Shown here: piece by piece, positions 32,443 through 39,890 of the stretch
Position numbering within the stretch: the stretch's first letter is position 1
How the letters are laid out: each line of letters opens with the position of its first letter
NCBI GenBank assembly: GCA_947595585.1
Contig: CANQET010000014.1
Coordinates: 1-47,982, forward strand
Length of the DNA stretch: 47,982 nucleotides
Origin: an uncultured Clostridia bacterium
GTDB lineage: Bacteria > Bacillota > Clostridia > Christensenellales > Borkfalkiaceae
Reading direction: 5' to 3'
Notes under the pieces: generated by a model
The model's input: only the letters and a program-made list of their open reading frames with translations
What the model was told of the DNA's origin: nothing
Databases searched by the model: none
Made by a program: the position numbers and the translations under genes

Positions 32443-34902
32443 TTAATCCGTAAAAGTGAATTGTATTTCCTTCCATCGATCTCCGAAGATCTTCTTCAGT
32501 CCACCGTTCATGAACCCCTTGAACCGCTTCGGAATGGTGACGCGGGTAAGCGAATTGCAATGGGAAAATGCTTTGTCGCCAATCGAGACCATATGATCCG
32601 GAATGGTGATCTGAGCAAGCTTGCACTCTGAAAAAGCTTCTCTGCCGATCGAAGTCACGCCGATCGGAATGGTAACTTTGGTAAGCGACTCGCAGCCTTG
32701 AAACGCCTCCTCGCCGATAGAGGCGACGCTTTTGGGAATAACGACTTCCTTCAGCCCGTCACAACTGCTGAACGTACTATTGTTTATCTTTGTCACCCTA
32801 TTTGGAATTACGACCTTAGTAAGTCCGCTCCGAAAACAAAAAGCATAGTCTTTGATCGAAGTCACGCTATCGGGTATCGTTAGTTCGCCCTTGATCGCGG
32901 GTGAAGTGCCAACCAATTCCGTTTTATTTTTGTTGTATATTATCCTGTCTTCACAGCAATATTTAGGATTATCTGCCCCAATTTTGATTTCTGTCAAGCC
33001 GAGGCTGAACAAAATGCGAGAATTTAACTCGAACAAACTATCGGGGATCGTGATCGACCCTTTGATCGCTTCCGGGACAAAGATAACTTTCGTTTTTTCT
33101 TTATTATATAAAATTCCGTCTTGGCTGCTATATTTGGGATTATCCTCCGCCACTTCGATTCTTTGCAAATTTTTGCATTCACGGAAAAACCAACTATATG
33201 CTTCGTCAATGTCTTTAACGCTGCCCGGAATCGTGATTTTTTTGGCTTTGCAATAATCGAATGCAGTATATTTGATCGAAGTCACGCCATCGGGGATCAC
33301 GACTTCGGATTCGGTCCCTTTGTATTTTATTAAGACCCCATCTGCTATATCGAATTGCGAGAGATAAGCGCGGCGTTTCTCTTCCTCACGGCGGATACGC
33401 TCCCTTTCCTCGCGGCGTTTGCGCTCCCTTTCCTCGCGGCGCTTACGCTCTTCCTCTAAACGCTGCTTCTCCTCTTCTTCCTTGCGGCGTGCTTCTTCTT
33501 CCGCTCTACGCTTTTCTTCTTCGGCTTTACGAGCTTCTTCCTCTATGCGGCGCCTTTCTTCTTCGGCCTTGCGGCGGGCCTCTTCTTCGGCTCTCCGCTT
33601 CTCCTCTTCTACTTTACGGCGGGCTTCCTCTTCGGCCCTACGCTTCTCTTCCTCCGCGCGGCGCTTTTCGTCTTCCTCGGCCTTCCGCATCATGGCGAGG
33701 AGCTCTGCGGGCGATAAATTTGCGGGGGAGGCCGCCGAAGCGCGTTCCCGCTCCATCTGTGCAAGTTTTTCCTTGAGCTCGGAAAGCTCCCTGTTTCTTG
33801 CCTCCTCTTCGGCCTTGCGCTTCTCCTCGTTCGCCTGTGCGCGTGCCTGTTCCTCCTTCTTCCGCGCTTCTTCCTCTTGGATACGGCGCTGTTCGCTCTC
33901 CTCGAGGCGGCGCTTCATCTCCTCGAATTCGCGCGCCCGCGCTTCCGCTTCGGCATTGCGCCGCGCCTTCTCGGCTTCCCGCCGCGCTCTCGCCTTGGGC
34001 GTGTGACGCTCGACGTAATCGGCAATGGCGGCGTAGGCCGTGGGCTTGGCAAGGTCGATGCCCTGCAGTTTGCCGTTTCTCCCCGGCAGCTTTTCGATGG
34101 GCTTCCCGCGATAGACGAAGGTCACCGCGTCCCGTTCCTTTTCCTCGTTTGCGATCATCGCCGAGAAGCGGGTATACTCATTCTTCACCCATTTGGTCTT
34201 TAAGTACTCCTCATCACTGCATACAATGAGCATGCACTCGGAGGTATAGAGCGCGTAAAGAATGTGCGCCTCGTAATCCGAACCCATGCGCTCGCCCATG
34301 ATCGCTTCGGAATAGAAGGGGGTGTACCCCTTTTCTTTGAGATAGTGATAGAGGCGCAAAGCTTCGTGGCTATCCTGTGTATTGCTGCCATCCTCGGAAG
34401 TGACTTTCACGCAGAGGAAGCAGTCGTAATCTAACCCGCTCTTTTGGAGACTATAGAACTCATCCCGAATGGTATCGATCTCCATCGCCCGTTCGCGATA
34501 GATCCGCTTTTGCTCGCTCGTGGCAAGTTGGAGCGCCTTGCGGTAATTCCCATCGTCGGTAAAGACATTTTCCGAAATTTCGTGGCAAATGGGCTGCAGG
34601 CACCCACGCACTTCATCTTTGAGATATTGGACTTTATATGTAGCAAGCGCCATGCCGAAATAGGCTTCGGGTTCCTCTTTATCGAGCTCGGCGGCCTTCT
34701 GGTAGGCGCTTAAGGCGTCTTCAAATTTACAGGTATCCAAATCGTGCTCGCCCATGCGGAGGAAGGAGAGCGCGGCGGGAGAAGTCTCCTTCTTGGGGAT
34801 CGTACGCGGCGCCCCGCAATAATTGCATATGACGACCCCGTTTTTAGACTGCTTCACCAGCTCCGTGAGCGGCGCGTTGCAAGAACTGCAAAAGAATTCC
34901 AT
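32443..34902 (-). CDS. TIR-domain protein with zinc ribbon, TPR-like, coiled-coil and leucine-rich repeats
   Basis: An 819-residue multidomain protein. In order: a zinc ribbon (Cys5, Cys8, Cys26, Cys29); a TPR-like helical pair (about 43-82); a TIR domain (about 158-300) opening at DYDCFLCVK; a highly charged coiled coil (about 303-512) of repeated KRRAEEEARRK-type units; and BspA-like LRR_5 repeats (about 520-795) with motifs such as TIPDSVTSIKDYAF and VIPKSVASIGEEAF. In the TIR domain, EYLKTKWVKNEYTRF places Glu242 where catalytic Glu residues of NAD-cleaving TIR enzymes usually lie. The zinc ribbon-TPR-TIR front part belongs to a family common in gut Firmicutes; I know of no assigned function. 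AAGGAGG precedes the start. It lies between ruvA (36 nt) and ruvB (12 nt) and is likely cotranscribed with both. The LRR part looks more AT-rich than its neighbours. Confidence 0.88.
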   Translation of the reverse strand: MEFFCSSCNAPLTELVKQSKNGVVICNYCGAPRTIPKKETSPAALSFLRMGEHDLDTCKFEDALSAYQKAAELDKEEPEAYFGMALATYKVQYLKDEVRGCLQPICHEISENVFTDDGNYRKALQLATSEQKRIYRERAMEIDTIRDEFYSLQKSGLDYDCFLCVKVTSEDGSNTQDSHEALRLYHYLKEKGYTPFYSEAIMGERMGSDYEAHILYALYTSECMLIVCSDEEYLKTKWVKNEYTRFSAMIANEEKERDAVTFVYRGKPIEKLPGRNGKLQGIDLAKPTAYAAIADYVERHTPKARARREAEKARRNAEAEARAREFEEMKRRLEESEQRRIQEEEARKKEEQARAQANEEKRKAEEEARNRELSELKEKLAQMERERASAASPANLSPAELLAMMRKAEEDEKRRAEEEKRRAEEEARRKVEEEKRRAEEEARRKAEEERRRIEEEARKAEEEKRRAEEEARRKEEEEKQRLEEERKRREERERKRREERERIRREEEKRRAYLSQFDIADGVLIKYKGTESEVVIPDGVTSIKYTAFDYCKAKKITIPGSVKDIDEAYSWFFRECKNLQRIEVAEDNPKYSSQDGILYNKEKTKVIFVPEAIKGSITIPDSLFELNSRILFSLGLTEIKIGADNPKYCCEDRIIYNKNKTELVGTSPAIKGELTIPDSVTSIKDYAFCFRSGLTKVVIPNRVTKINNSTFSSCDGLKEVVIPKSVASIGEEAFQGCESLTKVTIPIGVTSIGREAFSECKLAQITIPDHMVSIGDKAFSHCNSLTRVTIPKRFKGFMNGGLKKIFGDRWKEIQFTFTD

Positions 34903-34938
34903 GGTGTTCCTCCTTGCCGTTTTTCCTTCGGTGCCGCG

Positions 34939-35541
34939 TTACATGCCGCGGAGGGCGAGGGCGAGGATATCTTCCACCGTCTTCGCGCCCTGTGCCTTGG
35001 CTTTGGTGACGGCCTGTGCGCTCTCCTGGCGCGTAAATCCCAACCCCATGAGCGCGGAAACGGCGTCGTCGTCTTCGCTCGCGGAGGGAAGAGAGACTCT
35101 TCCGCCCACAGAATCGCTGCCCAAGAGCTCATCGGCCGAGATCTTGCCGTGCAACTCCAAAATGATGCGTTCGGCGAGTTTTTTGCCGACGCCCTTTGCC
35201 GCCGCCAACCGCTTTGTATCGGCCATGGCGATGGCCTCGGAGACCTCGCTCGGGCGCATCGAAGAGAGAATGGCGATCGCCATCTTGGCCCCCACGCCCT
35301 GTACCGAAGTCAGCCGCAAAAAGAGTTCTTTCTCTCTGCGGTCGGCGAATCCGAAGAGGGTGATGTCGCTCTCGGAGATGCGTAAAAACGTATACACCTC
35401 CCCCTCTTCTCCGCTGCGCAGCCCCGAAAGACGGGAAAACGCCGCCCCCGAGCAGACGACTTCGTATCCGACGCCGTTCACTTCCAAAAGGACGTATTCC
35501 GCAGTGATATCCTTGACTTTTCCTTTCAGATAACCGATCAT
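34939..35541 (-). CDS. ruvA: Holliday junction DNA helicase subunit RuvA
   Basis: RuvA tetramers bind Holliday junctions and load RuvB. The start is ATG 35539-35541 (MIGYLKGKVKDITAEY) with GGAG 5 nt upstream, giving the standard 200 residues; the longer frame enters repeat sequence. The OB-fold start, the two helix-hairpin-helix motifs (VQGVGAKMAIAIL and AKGVGKKLAERIILEL) and the C-terminal RuvB-binding domain (AVSALMGLGFTRQE) are intact. RuvC lies upstream across a 260-nt gap; the next gene downstream is the TIR-LRR gene rather than ruvB. Confidence 0.97.
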   Translation of the reverse strand: MIGYLKGKVKDITAEYVLLEVNGVGYEVVCSGAAFSRLSGLRSGEEGEVYTFLRISESDITLFGFADRREKELFLRLTSVQGVGAKMAIAILSSMRPSEVSEAIAMADTKRLAAAKGVGKKLAERIILELHGKISADELLGSDSVGGRVSLPSASEDDDAVSALMGLGFTRQESAQAVTKAKAQGAKTVEDILALALRGM

Positions 35542-35801
35542 GATGACTCCTTCCCACCCCCCCTCCCCCCTCCCGCGGAGGGGGCACTGTATGGCCCTAC
35601 CACGGAGGCCACGGTGCGGCCCTACCACGGGGGGTACGGTGTTTTGTTTTGCCTAAGGGTATGGTATTTACTTCTACCGATGAGGATAGTATTTTGTTTC
35701 GACGGGCTTTCGTGTTTCCCCTTGGGATAGCGAAATAAACTACATAGGTCCCCCGCGAACGGGCTTGCACGATTTCCCGAAGGGGGCCTGAAGATGGCCT
35801 T
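35542..35801. repeat. 260-bp gap between ruvC and ruvA with short repeats
   Basis: No gene is seen. Near ruvA there is a degenerate copy of the CCCTCC/GGAGGG palindrome (35552-35583), followed by GGCCCTACCACGG twice (from about 35592 and 35617). The rest is unremarkable. Neither a convincing terminator nor a strong promoter was found, so transcription from ruvC may continue into ruvA. Confidence 0.55.
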
Positions 35802-36299
35802 TTATTTTACGCCGAACATGCTCGCGAACCTGTTCGTAAACGCATGGCAGAGCGCCACGGCGAGCGCATCGGCCGCGTCGTCGGGACGGGGAATGGTCTT
35901 CAGCCGCAGATGCGAGGCGACGACCCGCTGCATCTGCCCCTTGTCTGCCCCGCCGTAGCCCGTAAGCGCCTGCTTGATCTGGTTGGGCGTATACTCGAAG
36001 ATCCTGCCGCAGCGCTTGTTGCAGGTGAGCAGCATCACCCCGCGCGCATGGGCGACGGCAATGCCCGTCGTCACGTTTTTGGAGAAGAAGAGCTCCTCCA
36101 TTGCCGCTTCCTCGGGATGAAATTTATCGAAGAGCGCGTTGACGCCCTCCTCGAGCATGCAGAGCCGCACGGCAAAGTTTTCGCCCGCAGGCGTCTTCAC
36201 GGCGCCGTAATCGACGGGGAAGCAGTTCCCACGCGCGTCGCGTTCGATGATGCCGTAGCCCATGGTCCCGTAGCCCGGGTCCAATCCCAAAATTACCAT
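35802..36299 (-). CDS. ruvC: Crossover junction endodeoxyribonuclease RuvC
   Basis: RuvC cuts Holliday junctions symmetrically. The acidic active site is visible: Asp7 in ILGLDPGYGTMGYG, Glu69 in AAMEELFFSKN, and the Asp cluster PDDAADALAVALCH near 140-144. Length is 165 residues. The ATG at 36297-36299 has no Shine-Dalgarno and begins only seven bases after a TAAAAT -10 box, so the mRNA is probably leaderless. It heads the ruvC-ruvA-TIR-ruvB-queA direction of transcription. Confidence 0.97.
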   Translation of the reverse strand: MVILGLDPGYGTMGYGIIERDARGNCFPVDYGAVKTPAGENFAVRLCMLEEGVNALFDKFHPEEAAMEELFFSKNVTTGIAVAHARGVMLLTCNKRCGRIFEYTPNQIKQALTGYGGADKGQMQRVVASHLRLKTIPRPDDAADALAVALCHAFTNRFASMFGVK

Positions 36300-36305
36300 A
36301 ACAAT

Positions 36306-36335
36306 ATTTTACATGAAAGGCGGGGGGTCTGTCAA
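36306..36335 (-). promoter_or_regulatory. Promoter of ruvC, predicting a leaderless transcript
   Basis: On the minus strand, TTGACA (36330-36335), 18 nt, TAAAAT (36306-36311). Six bases then separate the -10 box from the ruvC ATG, so the expected start site falls on or next to the first base of the codon. Confidence 0.68.
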
Positions 36336-36345
36336 GGAAAAATCA

Positions 36346-36377
36346 TAGAAAAACGCCGCGGATGTGCTCCGCGGCGG
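36346..36377 (-). terminator. Terminator after the 162-aa membrane protein gene
   Basis: On the minus strand, CGCCGCGGA, loop, TCCGCGGCG, then five T residues, 15 nt after the stop of the membrane protein gene and just before the ruvC promoter. Confidence 0.85.
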
Positions 36378-36391
36378 GGTAGAACTTGCGG

Positions 36392-36880
36392 TTACTTCCG
36401 CATCAGGGCGAGCGGGACGCTCGTAAGCAATGCGCCGATGAGGAGCAGATAGCTTCCCGCATTGGTGACGAAGGCGCCGCTTGCCACAAAGCCGCCTACG
36501 GAGCCATATTGCCCCGCGAAGACGAGGGCGAAAATCATCGCAAGCACGGCGAAAACCGCGGTGAGGCCGAGCACGGCGATGTTCAGAATGAAGTTGGGCT
36601 TCAGAATGCCTATTACTTCGATCACGACGAGCCCGCACGTGAGAAGCGAGAAGATGAAGGCGACCGTACCGAAGGCCTGCACGACGGCAAGCGGGAAATC
36701 GCTGAGATCTTTGCTCGCATCGAGTGCGAAGAGGCCGTATGTCTCGGAAGAGGATTCACCGAGGACCTCCATCTTCGACGTGAACCACGGGACCGCAAAA
36801 CCGACGATCGCGAGGACAAGCCCGAGGGCCGCTGCGGCAAGGAAGATGATGCCTTGCTTATCGAGTTTTTTGTTTGCCAT
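36392..36880 (-). CDS. Uncharacterised four-helix membrane protein
   Basis: A 162-residue protein with four hydrophobic segments (FLAAAALGLVLAIVGFAV, FGTVAFIFSLLTCGLVVIEV, LNIAVLGLTAVFAVLAMIFA and the final LLLIGALLTSVPLAL). A polar extracellular-type loop with FTSKMEVLGESSSETYG follows the first helix. The four-helix layout recalls tetraspan or claudin-like proteins, but I recognise no family. GAAGGAG precedes the ATG at 36878-36880. It is a single-gene unit with its own strong promoter and terminator. The function is unknown. Confidence 0.75.
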   Translation of the reverse strand: MANKKLDKQGIIFLAAAALGLVLAIVGFAVPWFTSKMEVLGESSSETYGLFALDASKDLSDFPLAVVQAFGTVAFIFSLLTCGLVVIEVIGILKPNFILNIAVLGLTAVFAVLAMIFALVFAGQYGSVGGFVASGAFVTNAGSYLLLIGALLTSVPLALMRK

Positions 36881-36912
36881 TTTTTTGCTCCTTCATAAGT
36901 TCTCTTACCGAA

Positions 36913-36941
36913 AGTATAGGCGTGTTTTGCCGAATTGTCAA
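36913..36941 (-). promoter_or_regulatory. Promoter of the four-helix membrane protein gene
   Basis: On the minus strand, TTGACA (36936-36941), 17 nt, TATACT (36913-36918), ending about 30 nt before the start codon. Confidence 0.82.
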
Positions 36942-37047
36942 GTAGTTTTCAAAATTTTTTCCGAAGGGCCGCCCGCCGCACGTATTATGTCCGAAGGACG
37001 CCGCCGCGGAAAATTTTCGGGCGAAGAAAAATGCCGCGGCGAATAGC

Positions 37048-37076
37048 TTGCTTTTTGCGCAAAAAAAGTGTAGTAT
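37048..37076 (+). promoter_or_regulatory. Promoter of argH-yggS
   Basis: TTGCTT (37048-37053), 17 nt, TAGTAT (37071-37076), ending about 23 nt before the argH start. Confidence 0.6.
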
Positions 37077-37099
37077 AAAAGAAAAAACGCGAGGCCTTC

Positions 37100-38476
37100 A
37101 TGAAAAATAAACTCTGGCAGGGCAGGTTCGATACCCCCCTCTCCGCCGATGCGGACGCCTTCAACCAATCCCTCACCTTCGACCAAAAGCTCTTCGACGT
37201 CGATCTCGACGCCTCCATCGCCCATGCGACCATGCTCGGCGCGTGCGGGATCCTCACCGAGGAAGAGGCGAAGCGCATCTGCGAAGGGCTCAAGGAGATC
37301 CGTCGGGACGCTGCCGCGGGCATGCCCGTTTCGGGGGCGGAGGATATCCATTCCTTCATCGAAGGCGAGCTCGTGGAGAAAATCGGCGATACGGGTAAGA
37401 AGCTGCACACCGCGCGTTCCCGCAACGACCAGGTGGCGACGGATATGCGCCTCTATGTGCGTAGCAGCTGCGATGCGGCCATCCGAGCGCTCAAGGATCT
37501 CATCGGCGCCCTGCTCCTCCGCGCAAGGGAGAGCGTACACTACCTGATGCCGGGCTTCACCCATCTGCGCAAGGCCCAACCCATCAACTGTGCGCAGTAC
37601 TTCAACGCCTACTCCGAGATGTTCCTCCGCGACATCGACCGCTTCTCGGCCTGCAGGGCACGCCTCAACGTGATGCCCCTCGGAAGCGCCGCCCTCGCGG
37701 GGACCTCGTACCCCATCGACCGCGAGATCACGCGGGAGCTCCTCGGCTTTGCCGCCGTCTCGCAGAACGCGCTCGACGCCGTCTCCGACCGTGATTTCGT
37801 CGCCGAATATCTCTTCTGCGCCTCGCTCGCGATGGCACATCTCTCTCGGCTGTGCGAGGATACCATCCTCTACACCTCCGAGGAATTCGGCTATTGGAAC
37901 ATCCCCGATGAATATTCGACGGGCTCCTCCATCATGCCGCAGAAGAAGAACCCCGATCTTCCCGAACTCGTCCGCGGCAAGACGGGTCGGGTATACGGCG
38001 CCCTCGTCTCCCTCCTCACCGTGATCAAAGGCCTTCCCCTCGCCTACAATAAGGACTTGCAGGAGGACAAGGAGGTGTTCTTCGATACGGAGACGACCCT
38101 CCTTCAATGCCTCGGCATCTACGCCGCCCTCATGAAAAAGATCACCCTCAACGTAAACGTCATGTACGACGCCGCGGGCGAAGGCTTTTCCACCGCGACC
38201 GACGTCGCCGATTATCTCGCAAAGCGCGGCGTCCCCTTCCGCGACGCCCACGCCGTGACGGGCAAGCTCGTGCGCGACTGCATCGCCGCGGGAAAGAAGC
38301 TCGAAGGCCTTACGCTCGAGGAGTTCAAGGCGGCTTCCCCCGTCTTCGAAGAGGATATCCTCGAGACCGTGAAAGTGCGCTCCTCCGCCGAGGCCCGAAA
38401 CTCTGTGGGCGGCTCTTCGGTGAAGGCGGCGCGGCAGGGCATCTCCTCGATCAAAAAGCGCCTCGCGGCATATTGA
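37100..38476 (+). CDS. argH: Argininosuccinate lyase
   Basis: ArgH splits argininosuccinate into arginine and fumarate, the last step of arginine synthesis. The 458-residue protein has the superfamily signature GSSIMPQKKNPD in the catalytic loop, HTARSRNDQVATDMRLY near residue 110 and the TSYPIDRE region. The start MKNKLWQGRFDTP is typical. ArgG, usually its neighbour, is not in the window. The gene is paired with yggS, 8 nt downstream. Confidence 0.97.
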   Translation: MKNKLWQGRFDTPLSADADAFNQSLTFDQKLFDVDLDASIAHATMLGACGILTEEEAKRICEGLKEIRRDAAAGMPVSGAEDIHSFIEGELVEKIGDTGKKLHTARSRNDQVATDMRLYVRSSCDAAIRALKDLIGALLLRARESVHYLMPGFTHLRKAQPINCAQYFNAYSEMFLRDIDRFSACRARLNVMPLGSAALAGTSYPIDREITRELLGFAAVSQNALDAVSDRDFVAEYLFCASLAMAHLSRLCEDTILYTSEEFGYWNIPDEYSTGSSIMPQKKNPDLPELVRGKTGRVYGALVSLLTVIKGLPLAYNKDLQEDKEVFFDTETTLLQCLGIYAALMKKITLNVNVMYDAAGEGFSTATDVADYLAKRGVPFRDAHAVTGKLVRDCIAAGKKLEGLTLEEFKAASPVFEEDILETVKVRSSAEARNSVGGSSVKAARQGISSIKKRLAAY

Positions 38477-38484
38477 GGCAGGCC

Positions 38485-39144
38485 ATGATCACGGAAGCGG
38501 TCCATGCGACCCTGCAAGAGATCGCGGGGGGAAATTGTTTTCATGAGCCCATCACCCTCGTCGCCGCCGTAAAGACGCGGACGCGGGAGGAGATCGAGGA
38601 AGCCGTGCGGGCGGGGATCACGGATATCGGCGATAACCGCGTGCAGGAATTCCGCGAAAAATCGATACAGGTCCCCGGCGTTACCCGCCATTTCATCGGG
38701 CGCCTGCAGACGAACAAGGTGAAATATCTCGTGGGGCAGTGTGACCTCATCCACTCCCTCGACCGCGATGAACTCCTCACCGCGCTCGAAGCACGGGCCG
38801 CGGCGCTCGGGATCGTGCAGGATGTGCTCATCGAGATCAACTTGGGGGAGGCGTCCAAGGGGGGCTACCCCCTCCGCGACGGGCTCTCTGCCTTCCGCAA
38901 TGCCCGAAAAAACCACATACGCCCCATAGGATTTATGGCGATGCTACCCGCCGAAGGGGATACGGCGATGCTCGGAGACCTTTGCGACCGCGTGCGCGCC
39001 CTCTATGACCGCGCACGGGCGGAATTCCCCGATGTGAAGTATCTCTCGCTCGGCATGAGCGGGGATTGGCGGCTGTGCGTCGCCCACGGTTCGAATATGA
39101 TCCGCCTCGGCACTTCGCTCTTCGGCCCCCGCCCCGTGCAATAA
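38485..39144 (+). CDS. yggS: YggS/PROSC family pyridoxal-phosphate homeostasis protein
   Basis: A PLP-binding protein of alanine-racemase N-terminal fold that buffers free pyridoxal phosphate. The start is ATG 38485 (MITEAVHATLQEIAGG), giving 219 residues; the longer frame is a shadow of argH. The PLP lysine is in LVAAVKT (Lys30). DIGDNRVQEFREK, HFIGRLQTNKVKYL and the C-terminal LSLGMSGDWRLCVAHGSNMIRLGTSLFG (quoted by its ends LSLGMSGDW and RLGTSLFG) are classical. Pairing with argH is unusual; YggS is more often near sepF or proC. Confidence 0.95.
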   Translation: MITEAVHATLQEIAGGNCFHEPITLVAAVKTRTREEIEEAVRAGITDIGDNRVQEFREKSIQVPGVTRHFIGRLQTNKVKYLVGQCDLIHSLDRDELLTALEARAAALGIVQDVLIEINLGEASKGGYPLRDGLSAFRNARKNHIRPIGFMAMLPAEGDTAMLGDLCDRVRALYDRARAEFPDVKYLSLGMSGDWRLCVAHGSNMIRLGTSLFGPRPVQ

Positions 39145-39149
39145 AACAC

Positions 39150-39178
39150 AAAAACTCACCACATGGGGTGAGTTTTTT
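39150..39178. terminator. Bidirectional terminator between yggS and upp
   Basis: AAAACTCACC pairs with GGTGAGTTTT, with T residues on the plus strand and a T-rich tract on the minus strand. It can end both yggS (plus) and upp (minus) transcription. Confidence 0.8.
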
Positions 39179-39186
39179 GCGATCTG

Positions 39187-39212
39187 AAGCATCCTTTCGG
39201 ATGCTTTTTTTT
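39187..39212 (+). terminator. Second terminator downstream of yggS
   Basis: AAGCATCC, loop TTTC, GGATGCTT, then six further T residues: a back-up plus-strand terminator directly after the first, close to the end of upp. Confidence 0.8.
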
Positions 39213-39224
39213 GCGCTTTGAAAA

Positions 39225-39860
39225 TTACTTGGTGCCGAAGAGACGATCGCCCGCGTCGCCCAGCCCCGGGAGGATGTAGCCGTGCTCGTTGAGGCAGCGG
39301 TCGAGGGTGGAGACGTAGATCTTCACATCGGGATGGGCCGTCGCCAGCCGACGGATACCCTCGGGCGCCGCGATGATCGACATCATCTTGATGTTGCACA
39401 CCCCCCGCTTTTTGAGGGCAGCGATGGCGTCGCAGGCCGAGCCGCCCGTCGCGAGCATGGGATCGACGACGAACACCGTCTTCTTCTCGATGCCCTCGGG
39501 CAGTTTGCAGTAATATTCCTGCGGGGCGAGCGTCGTCTCGTCGCGATACATGCCGATGTGCCCCACGCGGGCCGTCGGGAAGACCTTATGCACGCCGTTC
39601 ACCATGCCCAGCCCCGCGCGGAGAATGGGCACGATCGCGACGCTCTCCTCGGGGACGCGGTATTGCACCGTCTTTTCGAGGGGGGTCTCCACCTCGACGG
39701 GGACGAGCTCGACTTCGCGCATGGCCTCGTAGGTCATGATCGTCGTGATCTCCTCGATGAGTTCGCGGAACTCCTTCATGCCCGTCGACTTCTCCCGCAA
39801 AATGGAGACCTTGTGCTTGATGAGCGGATGGTCGAAGATGAAAACGTTGGGATAATTCAT
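39225..39860 (-). CDS. upp: Uracil phosphoribosyltransferase
   Basis: Upp salvages uracil to UMP using PRPP. The start is ATG 39858-39860 ([17 protein letters not shown]) after AAGGAG, giving 211 residues, the usual length. The PRPP loop [18 protein letters not shown], the PILRAGLGM segment and the C-terminal [15 protein letters not shown] uracil-binding end are intact. It is the last gene of the pyrimidine operon, 30 nt after the asparaginase, so de novo synthesis and salvage appear to share one transcript. Confidence 0.97.
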   Translation of the reverse strand: MNYPNVFIFDHPLIKHKVSILREKSTGMKEFRELIEEITTIMTYEAMREVELVPVEVETPLEKTVQYRVPEESVAIVPILRAGLGMVNGVHKVFPTARVGHIGMYRDETTLAPQEYYCKLPEGIEKKTVFVVDPMLATGGSACDAIAALKKRGVCNIKMMSIIAAPEGIRRLATAHPDVKIYVSTLDRCLNEHGYILPGLGDAGDRLFGTK

Positions 39861-39890
39861 ATGTTTCTCCTTGCAACGCGGCACACCGCG

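Noticed and set aside
33419..34006. A Ser/Arg-rich plus-strand frame opposite the coiled coil of the TIR gene
   Set aside because: It is the complement of the Glu/Arg/Ala repeat codons, so the Ser/Arg pattern is an artefact.
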